Shown piece after piece: positions 21,533-33,704 of a stretch of DNA of 64,000 bases. Location of the stretch: NCBI GenBank assembly GCA_030374805.1, contig JARGSG010000012.1:1-64000 (forward strand), given 5' to 3'. A program made the translations under genes and the position numbers. This DNA comes from Gracilaria gracilis (taxonomy: Eukaryota > Rhodophyta > Florideophyceae > Gracilariales > Gracilariaceae). The notes below the pieces were generated by a model. It was not told where the DNA came from. It saw only the letters and a program-made list of their open reading frames with translations, and did no database searches. The first letter of the stretch is position 1; each line of letters starts with the position of its first letter.

Positions 21533-21656
21533 ATTCTAGTTGACTAGAGCCTGAAAAAGAAGTTCAATTGAAGTAGTACTCATAAGAGTTCGAAACTAGA
21601 AGTTTGTTGTTGTTTTTGAAGTTGTTTCCCCGCTTAGGTTTGTTTCTGTCACTAAA

Positions 21657-23759
21657 ATGGGATCCGAAAAACGGCCAAGTCCGTCCAAGGCCCGTTCTGT
21701 CGGTTCTGGTTTACCCCCGCAAGCGCGGTCAGTTCCTGAACCGCTACCGGTGAAGGAGAAGAAATCAGGGAGCCGGAAACAACCGTCGAAGACGTCTGAT
21801 GCCCCAGTGGCCGGGCCCCCTTTCGTTCCTCTGGAAGGACCATTATCCGCTGCTGCGGCAAGTGACGCAGTATTATCCGAATTGGATACTCAAGTTCGCA
21901 TGCTTGAGGCCCAGAGCGCGGTGAGAGCTAGCTCTCAAGCTGCACTCAAAAAGGAGGTCGAATCGCTTCGCGAGGAAGTGAAAGACGCTCAAATGAGAGA
22001 TGTTTCGGGAAATATCCAGCTCCTGAGACAGGAAATGAACTCAATTCTGGAGTGCTTTGGTTCCCCACAGGGTTTCGTGGATGGCTATTATCGGACAGTG
22101 GAAGAGTTCCGTGCCACAACGGATCGAATTCACGCCCGTCTGGGTACCCTCGAAGCCATTATTAGGATGGATGAAAAAGTAGAAGTCCCCCAACGGGAGA
22201 AGTCCGTTTCGAAAGATTTCGTCCATCACTCTGATAAGAAGAGACATTGCAAGTCCTCAAAAGAGTTTCGCCACCACGTGGATTCGTCTGACTCTGACTC
22301 TGAGTCTGACAGCTTGGACAGCTCGTCATCGTCGTCATCGTCCGCTGCTTCGGAAGGTAGTCGTCGTCGACACTCTCTATCGTCCCATTCAAGGGCCATG
22401 TTTACCTCTCAAGGTGCAATTCGTACCCCGGAGAAGGGAGCTAAGTGTCCTGGTCTTAAGGAGTTGAAGCCTACGAATCCGCTTTATCAAAAATTGTTAT
22501 CGTACCGTTACTATCGGTTACAGAAGTCCAAACGGAAGAGAACCTCTAGAAGTACCGAAAAGTTGAGGGCGCACATCCGTAAGCTCAGCGTGACACTCAA
22601 GAATCGCGAGTTTACAGGAGAAGACCCACTCCGGGTGCTGGATTTCCTCTCTAGGTTCGTTCATGAAGCCGATATTTTTGGAATGATGGAGGGACAGGCG
22701 TACGTTGCCCTCTCCTATTACCTGAAAGGCCAGGCTGAAGACCAGTTTAATTCCATCCTTGGATCGTCAAGAGCCACGGAAGGCGGCGTTACTTGTTGGC
22801 CCGAAGCGGTTCATTACCTCTTAAGGTCATACGCTACTGTTCATGCCATTCAGCAGGCTACGTCGACCCTTAGGGAACTGAAGCAACGTCCGGAAGAAAC
22901 GGGAACGGCTTATTCAGCGCGCCGGAATAAGTCTTTCAACCGCTGTGGTAATGTTCATCCTTCACAGGAGAGATGTGCGATGTTTGTCGATGGGTTAAAT
23001 CCCGAGATTCGGGCACTTGTAGCCCGTAATCGGGAGGAGAATCGGAAGATAACCTATTTGGAATTGGTACAGTACGCCCAGGCTGAAGGGAATACGCTCC
23101 AAGCTTGGCGTCCCTCCAAGTCGAAGCCTCGTCAGGTACTGTTTGCCAATAATTCTGACTCTTCTCTGGCCCTTTCATATGGGAATGAAGCCATTATGGA
23201 CATGGATAATGTGCACCTCATAGGTAGTAATCTGAGTTCTATCGGCACTTCAATTGCCACCTCGGAATTGCCGTCAACCACGGTGCCGACTATGGAGTGC
23301 GATCCGGCCCTGTATGCTCAAAACCGCCGGTGTCCGGCAGCACCGATATCCTATGGAGGCTGCATGATGAGTACAACTAGCCCAGGATGGAGGGATAGCA
23401 CCCAGCAGGGTCGTGTTATAGCGCGTCCCACCGATGGTTCAACCGCAGTGATCTGCTACGAATGTTATGAATTTGGTCATATTTCACCGCAGTGCACGGT
23501 TCCGGCACGGGATAGGTTGAAAATTGTCACTCAGTTCGCGTCTCTGACGCCCGAAGAACATGAACGTGTCCCCAGAACATCCTTTGAAGGCGCTAAGCAT
23601 TCGTTGGCTCTTCAGGGAGCTGCTGGAACCATGCATCGTAACCCTGCCTGCGCGCAGAGTAACTTTCAGGCTCAGCGTCGCAAACCGGTAAACGGGAATC
23701 AGGTAGGTCCCGCGGAGGGAAGTCGCCCACATCAGGCGGTTCCAGCTCCGAAAAACTAA
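21657..23759 (+). CDS. gag: Element C Gag (700 aa)
   Basis: Open frame of 700 codons homologous to element B Gag. A Lys/Ser/Pro-rich N-terminus is followed by a helical, coiled-coil-like region (about residues 75-180) and a Ser-rich stretch (about 210-240). The capsid region has ELKPTNPLYQKLLSYRYYRL and FTGEDPLRVLDFLSRFV. A zinc knuckle, CYECYEFGHISPQC, lies near residue 600. The stop at 23757-23759 is followed two bases later by an ATG opening the pol frame (TAAGTATGG). Pol could therefore be reached by termination-reinitiation or by frameshifting; this is inference. Confidence 0.9.
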   Translation: MGSEKRPSPSKARSVGSGLPPQARSVPEPLPVKEKKSGSRKQPSKTSDAPVAGPPFVPLEGPLSAAAASDAVLSELDTQVRMLEAQSAVRASSQAALKKEVESLREEVKDAQMRDVSGNIQLLRQEMNSILECFGSPQGFVDGYYRTVEEFRATTDRIHARLGTLEAIIRMDEKVEVPQREKSVSKDFVHHSDKKRHCKSSKEFRHHVDSSDSDSESDSLDSSSSSSSSAASEGSRRRHSLSSHSRAMFTSQGAIRTPEKGAKCPGLKELKPTNPLYQKLLSYRYYRLQKSKRKRTSRSTEKLRAHIRKLSVTLKNREFTGEDPLRVLDFLSRFVHEADIFGMMEGQAYVALSYYLKGQAEDQFNSILGSSRATEGGVTCWPEAVHYLLRSYATVHAIQQATSTLRELKQRPEETGTAYSARRNKSFNRCGNVHPSQERCAMFVDGLNPEIRALVARNREENRKITYLELVQYAQAEGNTLQAWRPSKSKPRQVLFANNSDSSLALSYGNEAIMDMDNVHLIGSNLSSIGTSIATSELPSTTVPTMECDPALYAQNRRCPAAPISYGGCMMSTTSPGWRDSTQQGRVIARPTDGSTAVICYECYEFGHISPQCTVPARDRLKIVTQFASLTPEEHERVPRTSFEGAKHSLALQGAAGTMHRNPACAQSNFQAQRRKPVNGNQVGPAEGSRPHQAVPAPKN

Positions 23760-23761
23760 GT

Positions 23762-26700
23762 ATGGCAGTCTCCCCGATGGGAGGGGCGTCTTCCAAGTCG
23801 AAGCAGAAGACGCCCGAAGCGCCTACGCTTCGCTCCCCGACTGTTACGATCCTATCAAGGAAAATGACAGCCACCGACGTGGATTCGGAACACTTTCGTG
23901 TTCTTTGTCGACCGTGGATACGGGCCCGTAATCCCCGTCTCCCGGGTAGAATCCTGGTCATGGCCAAGCGGAACTATAAAGTTTACGCCGATCTCGGCCT
24001 TTCAGAACATTTTATGGTTTGTCAGTTGTCGGTCCTAGACACAGGCGCTGCTCCTAACCTTATTCAGAGGAAACTGATACCGCCTGCTCTTCAGAAACGT
24101 GTTCGTTACGGTCCATCAATGGATATTTCGGATGCCAACAACAATCCGATTAATACGGCTGGTTACCTTTCGCTCCTGGTGAGATTAGGAAGGCACCTTG
24201 TGAAGGTAGATTTCGTCGTTTGCGATTCGCTAGCCGCACCAGCTATACTGGGTTGTGATTTCTGTGACAGGTTTGTGGAAAATATCCGTCCTCGGAAGCG
24301 TACCATAGAAATGGAAGACGGTTCAATAATTCCGATTGTCCGGAGACCTCTGAGAGCCGCTACGCGGAAACACGTACCGCTTCCGGTTGCATATCAGCCT
24401 ATCAAAGGCACAGTGGCATCAACGAAGTTGCACGTGATCAAATCGGACCACCTTCCGCCGGAGTCCCAGGTGTGGGTCGAAGCCGTCACCAAACAGTTTG
24501 GTCTACACACAGTGCAGCCGTCACCGGCACTATATGAAGAGCTCCAGATCGCTTTGGCTAATGGAGTTGTAACGATTCAACTGGATGAAGTCCTTAAGGT
24601 ACTCGTCGCCAATCTTGGCAAAACCAAACAATGGTTAACAAAGAACCAAGTAATTGGCACGGTACTACCGCACCCCGCTGCAGTGATACCTACGAAGATT
24701 CCGATTGGAACCGTGCTCGGTGTATCTGACCCTAAGGAGGGGGAGGAGGCCGCCGAATTCGCCGAATTACGGAATGAGTCGCTTGAAGCCGATACGAATG
24801 ATACCCAGAAGAACTCGGGTTCAGACACCCCAGCACCTTTTGAGGTTAAGCCGTTGCCACCTGGCACTGAACAGACGAACCCTGTTGAGGAGTTAATGAA
24901 GCTCAATTTGGAGCACGTACCGGAGTCCCATCGGGAGAAGCTACGCGATATGCTTCGCGAGTTTACGCCCATGTGGGATGGTACTCTCGGAACAATTGAA
25001 GTCACAGAGCATTGCATCGATCTACTTCGGAACACTCGGCCCATTGCGCAACACCCTTACAGGGCAGGACCGAAGGCCCGAGAAGAGGAAAAAGCTCAAG
25101 TCGAGAAGATGCTCCGAGCCGGCGTTATTGAGCCCGCTCAATCCCCTTGGGCGTCACCAGTTGTTTTGGTGCCGAAGCCAGATGGATCATGGGGATTTTG
25201 TATCGATTACCGAAAGTTAAATGCGGTTACAGTGAAAGACGTACACCCGATTCCCCGTATGGACGAATATATCGATTCTGTAGGGTGGGCGAAAGTGTGT
25301 ACCACTTTAGATGCCAATTGGGGATCCTGCCAAGTGCCCATAAAAGAAGAAGGTAAGGATGAGACGGCCTTCGTGTGCCATCAAGGCCTGTACCGTTTTC
25401 GGGGAATGCCCTTTGGGTTAACGAACGCCCCCGCAACGTTTCAGCGAGCGGTTGATATCCTCCTCGCTAGGTTCAAGTGGACCACCTGTTTGATATACTT
25501 GGATGACGTCGTCGACTTTTTCAATAACATGGAGGACCATCTCACCCATGTACGGGAAGTTATGACCGTTTTACGGGACGCAGAGATTTCCTTGAAGCTT
25601 AAGAAGTGCGAGTTTTTCACCAAATCAGTTAAGTATGTTGGGCATATTATTCGCCCAGGTAAGCTCTCTATTGACGAGGTGCGGGTAAAATCCTTGAAAG
25701 AGGCGAACCACCCAAGAACTCAAACTGAGCTTCGATCCTTCTTAGGCCTGTGTAACGTTTACCGTCGTTTCGTGCCGAACTTTTTGGATATCGCTTCGCC
25801 GTTGAACAAACTCCTGATGAAAGGAAGACCAATGGAACTGGGACCCTTTGGCGATGCGGAAGCGTCCGCATTTGCAGCACTAATTGAAGCTGTAACGTCG
25901 CCACCAGTCTTGACCCTGCCGAAACCCGGCTTACCCTACGAGGTTAACACTGATGCGAGTGCGAACCAAGTTGGTTGTGCGTTATTCTAGCTGGAAGAGT
26001 CTGGAAAACGACACTCTATCGGGTATTGGTCGAGATCAATGAATGTGCACGAACGGAATTACTCCGTCTCGGAGAAGGAATGCCTTGCCGTTGTATGGGC
26101 CCTTTCAACGTTGAGACCATACTTGATGGGAACCCACTTTCGGATACACACGGACCATTCTTGCCTACGGAGGCTCTTGGAAATTACCGAACCGTCGGGA
26201 CGACTGATGCGATGGAGACTCCGACTCTCGGAATTTGACTTCGAAGTAGTGTACAAGAAAGGCTCCTTGAATTTGCTGGCAGACGCTCTATCCCGTTTGG
26301 GCACTGCAGTAGAAGCTGAACCCACCGAGGATACGGAAGAGATACCATGCTTTATGGTTGGTGACCTCAATGTGGGGAAGACAGGAATCCTATCGGATGA
26401 TGTGTGTGACGATATCCTCGCCACACAAACTGTAGAACCGGATACCGGGTCATTTGTACCGATTTCGCCCGAGGAGATGATACGGGAACAGCAGATGGAT
26501 CCCTTTTGTATACAGGTTAGCGCCCGTCTGAACGGTGGGTATAGGATACCTTTCCAGGTGAATGATCAAGGCTACTTGGTGCGAACTGTTGAAACCAACC
26601 CACAAATGGTGGTACCTCACTCCTTACAGAGTCGCGTACTGCACTTGTCTCACTATGTGAAGTTGGGAGCCCACCCAGGAGGAAGGAAGCTTTATCTCAC

Positions 26701-29128
26701 CTTAAGAAGGGACTTCTATTGGCCCGCAATGGCGTTCGACTGTTACGCAGTCCGCCGCTCCTGTCAGGCTTGTGCCAAGAATGACGTCAAATTAAAAAAG
26801 TACTCGAAGGAGTTAACGTTGTTTCCCGCACGGGCACCGCTGGAGTTCTTCGCCATTGACATTCTTGGAGAATTGATTAAGACCTCTCGAGGGAACCGGT
26901 ACCTACTGGTCATCACCGACAGGTTCTCTAAATTGGTTAGAACAGTGCCGCTCAAACGGATAACAGCAGCCGCTGGGGCTCAAGCGTTTGTTACCCCCTG
27001 GGTCTTTGTGTATGGCCCACCGGTACAGTTACTTTCCGATAACGGCTCTCAATTCACCTCGAAGTTCTTTCAAGACGTGTGTAGGATCCTGGATATTTGG
27101 AATTTATTCACTACGACTTATCATCCCCAAGCAAACGGACAAGTAGAGAGATTTAATCGAACCATCCTTGGTGCTTTAAGATCCTATGTGACATATCATC
27201 CCAAGAGTTGGGATCAGTTCACGGACGCTATCACGTATGCGTACAGCACCCAGGTTCATCGGGTAACGGGACTTTCACCATTTGAGCTGGTACTGTCGAG
27301 GAGACCACCTCCTCTAGCCATCGAGGCGCAGCCAACTCTGGATACGTTCCCATCACTGGGCTTGTACCGCGATGCGTGGAAGAAATGGCTTACCAAGCTG
27401 GTACCTGCAGCACGTGCCTCTATGGACAGGGCTCGGCTCGCCTACAAGCGCAACTTTGATAGCCGAATTCGGAGACCGTTACCTAACTTACAGGTAGGAG
27501 ATTATGTGTTCCTTCGTGAGGAGTATTACAACCCGGAGAACGAACGCCGCCACAAGTTATCGCCGATTGCGGATGGACCCTATAAGGTTATTTCCATGTC
27601 CGGAGACACCGTCGTGCTGGAAATTAATAACCAACACGAACGGATATCACGCGATCGCGTCTACAGGGCACCGAGCCCACTCCAAGAATTGGTAACGCTA
27701 CCGGAAACCAGAACTGGAGTACCTGCAACACAGAAAGGAACGGAATCAAACGGGGACAGCGCGACCCGCCCGTCGATTCTCCCGCACCAGGAACGGGGTT
27801 TATCGGACCTACTTGAGGTATCAGAGCTAGTCAAGGATAGCCCACTCTCTCGTGCTAGGCCTACGCACTCAACTCGAGTTCAACCCCCGGCTACGGTAAT
27901 ATCAGCTGCCTTATCGCACCCTAAGGAGGGGGAGGACTCACTTAATCGAGCTCAGGCTGCTCCGGCATCTGCTGGATTGGCTGACGTGCTTGAGCTCTCA
28001 AAGAGACAGGAGCCCGGATCGGGAATATCGCCGCTAACGCACACGCGTGTGGGATTCTCGGTCGAGGCGAATGTCAGTAATGAAGACGAAGTTACCCCTG
28101 CGGGGAAGGCCACTGTTAGTAATGAGAACCCTCGTGGGCGAGCGTCCAAGTCGTTGGCTACTTCTACACCTCGCTCGGAAGAGGTGCAGAAAGCAAGACG
28201 TACCGAAAAGACGGTTTCCGCCGACCCGTCAATGGGTCAGCGCAGCGATTAGCCCCATGGGAAGTACCCACAGTAGGTGTGGTGAAGCGGAGGATCCTTG
28301 TGGATATGGTCGTAGAGCCTGGTTCAGAAAGGGAAGTTTATGAAAAGCATCGGAGAAGCCCTCTCAGAAGCATCGTGTGGTGCAAAAACCCTCAGTAGGA
28401 CACCGCCGTGCACGGAAGTTCCCACTAAGGGTGCAACGCCACCGGATTGGCTAGCACTCTGCCACGTGGAGTAGTGCAAACTGTTCCGATTGGTCGGCAC
28501 TCGTCAAGTGCGCGCGCATGCGACGCAATACAGCGCCGTGGCCCGGCCAATCCGCCACCCTGCACAGGGAGTGAGCAACGCAGTATCTCTGTCGCAACGG
28601 CTCTCCCGCGTCGAGAAGCAACTTTGCCTGGATCAGGAACTTCGTCGTTAGTTAAAGTTGATGCCCGCTGGGAAAAAAGGTTAGTTCACCGGACGCCGGA
28701 AGTGAAGAGCTTTCACCAGAAGCCACTTTCGTGGAGATTGGCAGCCGGAAACGGAAGTTAGCGACTCCCCGTCGTGACGGTTAGCGCTCTTGTCAACGAG
28801 ACACCCCCCACCTCATCGAAGCCGGAAACCTGTTGTTGCTTGCGTGTCTCTGCTCGGGTTACGTAGAGAAGCAAAGCCCAATGTCGGGAACAACCAAAGG
28901 AACCGAAGACGTCGGGGTATACCCACAGGATTTTGTGGTCGATCGTATCGTGAAGCACGATGTTGCCCAGGACGGGAAAGTAATCTATCGCGTCCGTTGG
29001 CACGGCTATCCCCCAGAGTAGGACACTTGGGAGCCAATTAAGCACCTTCCGAGGTCCAAGATCATCGCTTATCACCGAAGAACCCGGTCCGCATTACCCC
29101 CAACTCTGGATAATGCCCAAGTGGCATA
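23762..29128 (+). pseudogene. pol: Element C Pol (protease, RT, RNase H, integrase, chromodomain)
   Basis: Pol opens at the ATG two bases after the gag stop and reads through protease (LDTGAAP, about 24035) and RT (YLDDVVDF, about 25497). RNase H and integrase follow in the next open part (26039-28252), with FFAIDILGEL (about 26850), LLSDNGSQF (about 27030) and HPQANGQVERFNRT (about 27125-27165). A low-complexity tail leads to a chromodomain at about 28920-29090 (VVDRIVKHD, VRWHGYPPE, HLPRSKIIAYHRR). The gene is broken in about four places and cannot act as a unit. Its relatives are elements A and B. Confidence 0.88.
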
Positions 29129-29509
29129 GAACTGTCACCGACATGTGGTGAATATGGTGTGCCGCTACGCGGTAGGTTGCGAGGAGCTCTAAGAAGAGAA
29201 GAGAAGACACCCACAAGGTTGGTCTTATGTACAATATGAACAAAGAAAAAACGCACCGAATTGTAGGTTCATCGCCGTATAACGGAACTAAGAAGTAAGA
29301 AGTAATGAAGTATCTAGGAAGATGTTGCCATGAATGGAAATGAAGTGCATCCTGGTTAGGAAATGAAGAAGAAAAAGGAAGGAAGTATGAAAGAAGCTCG
29401 AACACGAGAAAAATTTTACAGGAGAACAGAAGTAACGCCAAGCTGTGGCCTAATTGGGTTTATCGTATCTGAGTGACAGAACTACACGCCCTCAGGCACC
29501 CTGCCCAGA
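29129..29509. other. Spacer of element C between pol and opposite-strand gene
   Basis: Contains GAAG-rich sequence like the spacers of A and B and no supportable gene. Confidence 0.5.
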
Positions 29510-31426
29510 CTACTGGTGACCAGCGTTGTTTCCGGGAGCCGGCGTTGCAAGAACCCAACCCGCGGGAGCTTGAGTGCCCTCCGCAGGGACCTGTGCCGCG
29601 TCAGCGCCCGTATTCGGGATACCCACAAGGGGGATGTCGTCGTCCACCACCTCGCCATTACCATGGTCTAAGGAGGGATCGACCCAGTTCGCTGGAGGCC
29701 CATAGTCGTCAGAGAACACGAACCCAGTCGGGTGCCCAATCGGCATAGCCGTAGGGGCCCGCATCATCGCTCTAGCATGAGCCTCGGAGATCATTTGCCG
29801 TTTCCACGGATCGTAGTACGCGAAGGTCCCCGAACGGGTGGATATTCTCCCCGGTGATCGGTCGTTGCCGCGAGGACCACCTTCTGGCTGCCAGTGCACC
29901 GGAATTTGGTCCCAATCGCCGGCCTCGATGAAGCGCAGGAGCAGGTGAACCTCTTCCTGGTTGAAATCGGACCCCAAGGGTATAAACAGATCCTGTTGCC
30001 GGATAATCTATCGGAGCATCGGAGGGAGATACCAGAGACAGTAACGATCGTACGTATCCCACAGGAGATGTACCGTCACGCTGGCACCCCACTCCACCGC
30101 AAAGAGCGTCCAGTACCGAGAACAGGGATCTTTCAACATTCTACAGCCTACATAGTAGAGGCATGGAGGAAGTTCGGCGTAGCACCCTCGCGGGACCTCG
30201 ACATTCGCCCACCAGCTGGGAAGCGCAGCGTATCGCCCCGGCAGGGAGTTGTAGCGCAATCGTTCAGCCTCCAAGTTTGGATACGGATTCCAGAACCCTC
30301 GACGGGACCCTAAGCTTCGCTCAAGCCGAACACGGCGCTCAAAGCTTCACAAGAAATCATTGGATGATCGCCGAAGGTATCGGAATTCCGCCCGAAGAAG
30401 GAGACGACTCCAGAGAAGCAAACCATCGACCACGTTCGGTACCTCAGCCCTATGAGGAGATTTGTTGAACTCCGGTAATGCGTATCCGTAGGACCTCTCG
30501 CCGAAAGTTCGGAAATGTGACACGTCAAAGTTGAACCGCACCGTTACCCAGTGATCCGGTCGAACATGGCTAGCTCCTTCATAGGCAGCCTGAGCCCACA
30601 GTGCCCTATTGCGACTAAGGGAATCACCGCCCGCACAGAACAGGTGCAGGGGATCGACCGCCACACGGAGACCCCAGCTTCTGGACCAAACTACTTTGCG
30701 ATGGAGCCCACCTTGGAGGTAACCGTTCTCAGCATACGAGTCAATAAGAGCCTCGTCGGCTACGGCCGTCGGATGAAACCTAAGTGCACGGCAATACACC
30801 TCGCCATGCTGCCGAGTCCGTCTGAAACGGAGACTTTCCAAGCTGATCCAGCCCCTGGCATTGACCGTTAACGGCATCGCTTGCTCGGAGTTCCACGCCT
30901 CTGCGTCGACATCGGGAGCCTGAGGAGGCGCTGCGGGGTCGTAGCCTCGGGAGGACTGTCCAGGTTGAGCGCCCTGTTGGGAGAAGTAGCCAGGAGGTTG
31001 GTGACCAGATGGATGGTACTGCGGCTGTGCGTGAGAACCTCCTTGAGGGAGGGGCATCGAGATAAACCCGCCGAAGTATCTGGAAGAGCCTGCCATTTGG
31101 TAAGGAGACTGCTGATACCCCGAGGGTTGATGAAATGACACCATAGCTTGGGACGAATGGAACTGAGATGACGCCTGCATAGGAGGTTGTTGAAAGCCTA
31201 AGTAGGAAAGGTTTTCGACGGGAGCAGCACTCGACGAAGCCGCCTGTGAGGCACTTGAGGAAGCGTTCCCCGTAAGCGGGTTAATCGCGAAAGGGTTCAT
31301 GCCTGCGGTAGGAGAGAAGGTTGGAGATGACAGGTTTTGCCGCGAAGTCGGAGAAGAGTGATGTGGTGTACAACGCGTTGGTTCAGGAAGCTGTGAATGT
31401 ATTGCCGAAGTCTCGGAGTCCGCCAT
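29510..31426 (-). pseudogene. Opposite-strand accessory gene of element C (broken)
   Basis: Third copy of the opposite-strand gene. Recognisable parts are the Ser/Pro/Gln-rich N-terminal region (30347-31426), the central RGCYAELPPCLYYVGCRM stretch (about 30150-30200), YDRYCLWYLPPMLR (about 30010-30050) and the GHPTGF motif (about 29730). It lies in about three separate frames. Its position between pol and the 3' LTR is the same as in A and B. No function is recognisable. Confidence 0.72.
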
Positions 31427-31493
31427 TCTGAAGATCAGTATTTACGTACCAGTCGCCGGCGCCTTCCCGCGACCAAAGCGCGAACCCCTTGCT

Positions 31494-31506
31494 AGGGAGG
31501 GGGAGA
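31494..31506 (+). other. Polypurine tract of element C
   Basis: AGGGAGGGGGAGA precedes the 3' LTR start TGTGGAGC at 31507. Confidence 0.7.
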
Positions 31507-32503
31507 TGTGGAGCAATGGCAATCCGATGTCTGCATAATAAAGTTTCTCATAATGGAGCGCTATGCATTGAGCCCTGACGTGTCAGACTATGAATATGGA
31601 CCCCGCTTCGGGTGAAACTGGAAATATTGTTGGGACGTACCTTGTTAGGTGAATCGGGAATAGAACCTATGATATAGGTGTACAGTAGGGCATTGTGGCA
31701 TATTTGTCCAAATATTTGGCGTCACATCCGCTGGGTAGATACTTTGGCACCCTGACACTGGGTTGTCCACATGTATAGCCCTCGTGGGAGTGCGCAGCCC
31801 TAGATACAGTAGATAGTATATATGCTCGGGCGATCTCGCCCTGGAGCCACTAATTAAAACTCACCTGAGTCGTATCTTCTTCCTGAAGTACGTGGTCTTC
31901 ATCCCCAAGGCTGGGCTATGGTTGTTACTGCCTACGTAGGTTCACGACTCCTCTAAGGAGATTAACCACGACTGATTTCCGTACAATCACCTCTCAGGGT
32001 CTCTAAGGAAGTTCTTTACTACCAGTTTCTGGCTTGTTTCGCTAACTACCCCAGTATCAGGTTGTATTTATTGTCGTTCACCGAAGTACCGGATCGTTGT
32101 TTACTTCATCGTTTTCCTGGTGCAAGTCTCGCTTCCGCCTCTGTATAGAGTTATATTTGGACACTCGTGTGTGTGTGTCTCGTTCCGCTATCGGCCCTGT
32201 TCCCGCCGTTGGCACGGGCCGTAACTTTACTCGTTTGGTTCTCCGTAGGAGCATTACACCGTCTTACGGCACCGTTCGCTCCACTTCTAGACTCGTTCTC
32301 TCTTGATCCGTCGTCGGTTATTCTTCTCTAGACCCACGCTCTTCTTTACCTCTTCAGGTTATTCCAGCACCGTCTCCGGGTTACACCCGGCTGCCACGCG
32401 GCACGCGCACGGGCAGAGGGCTGTACTTCTGAGTTCGCCCTTTTGTGGGAGCAGGACTCGGACACCCTGGTGGACACGTACCCTCTTTAGGGTTTACTCT
32501 ACA
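31507..32503 (+). repeat. 3' LTR of element C (997 bp)
   Basis: Uninterrupted LTR copy starting TGTGGAGCAATGG and ending CTCTACA, followed by the CACAC duplication at 32504-32508. It has the same length as the two pieces of the 5' LTR together (161 + 836 bp). Confidence 0.94.
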
Positions 32504-33704
32504 CACACTTGCCAAATCCCGACTTAATGTTGCTAACCGAAAAGCTCTTCCTGTAACTCTTTCCAATGATTTGCGCTAGTTCGAACTAGTCAATTGGCCC
32601 TCCACTCTTCCCTCGATTCCGCGCAACTACGGTCAACATTTCGCGGTAGTGGTGTCTGAGGGATGTGAATACGCCAACATTTAACGGCTGCAATTTTCCA
32701 CTCGTTCGCGCTGGCTAGAACGTAGGCGAAAACGTTCGTTTTGGCGAGCATCTCGAGCACGTGAATACTTTAATGACTTCTATGGCCGTCATATATGAGA
32801 AAGATACGGTCATTCCCTTGCCTCAAGTGCTCGGTGCCTTTCACGAAGTGTTCTGCCGATTTTAAGAAGTTTGCAGAATTCACAGAAGCAATATCCTTGC
32901 TAGCGGTGACGACTGAATTGGCAGGAAAGTACCCGAAATGCACTGCGGCACGGTCTCGGAATCATTGCGTCGGCTTATGCGGCGCACACGAAGGCGGCAG
33001 CCTTTGAAGACAATCATGGGAACTCTCACTCGACCATCAGCAAACTCAATCCCAAGCAGACTAATATGGTTGACACTCTGAAACTCTGCATTCGGTGTAT
33101 AAGGCTTGGTGTCAGTTTCGAAATACTTCTTTCTGAGAATTCCACGCCGATGGTCTTGGAGGGGAGAAAAACCAGTCTCGTCGACATTCACGATCCTTGA
33201 AGGCGGAATGTTGTAGTGGGATATTATCTTCTTAATGGTGGTCGTATGATGAACAAGGACTTTAGCCTTTGTTGCTTTGAGCCTTTTGCCATCTTGCCTT
33301 GATGGAGTCTTCAGGATGATTTTGTCACTGTGGTGGACATCGAAGAGTTCGCAAATTTTTCTCCATGGCCTACCATTGCGGAATCGCAACTTCTCACGGC
33401 GGTGTGGCGGAAACGTAGTCACCATCATCTCCACACAGTCCTGAAGGTCCTTTCGAGTCAGTGGTCTGCCGTTCTTGCTTTGGCTCAGCATGACATCTGC
33501 AATTGCGTTCTCTTCTTCAACTGTTAATGACAATCTGGAGTTGGCTCTGATGCATGGTTCTTTTTTCCCTTTGTGGGAGTGGTAGTGAAGGGTCGACGGG
33601 GAGAGATGGACTCGTTCAGCGGCATCGCGGAATAATGCACCGCTGTCAACAAGACGAATGTCGTTCTCGATATACCGTCCAATGCGGCGGTCTGCATTTC
33701 TCAT
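32504..33704 (-). pseudogene. Pogo-like transposase P1, N-terminal and central part
   Basis: Minus-strand transposase of the pogo group (Tc1/mariner superfamily). It would cut and move a TA-inserting DNA transposon. From the start near 33704 there is a psq-like helix-turn-helix (RDAAERVHLSPSTLHYH) and a second CENP-B-type DNA-binding region (about residues 55-125, ending RPWRKICELF). The first catalytic aspartate is in NVDETGF (about 33180). The second, IYDGHRSH, lies in another frame near 32790. The open part ends near 32880 and the sequence then runs into element C; the C-terminal end is at 7200-7595. The copy is dead, broken by stops and frame changes as well as by the insertion. Confidence 0.85.

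Larger units (their letters stand above)
7596..32503 (+). mobile_element. Element C: complete-length Ty3/Gypsy chromovirus, interrupted by E and B
   Basis: Two LTRs of the same 997-bp length (the left one split) begin TGTGGAGCAATGG and end TCTACA. They are flanked by the 5-bp duplication CACAC at 7591-7595 and 32504-32508. After removing the nested insertions the element is about 12 kb. It contains a primer binding site, gag, pol with chromodomain, an opposite-strand ORF and a polypurine tract. The pol and opposite-strand genes are broken in several places (roughly six in total). It lies inside the transposase gene of pogo-like copy P1. It must be older than E and B, which lie within its 5' LTR. 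Confidence 0.93.
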
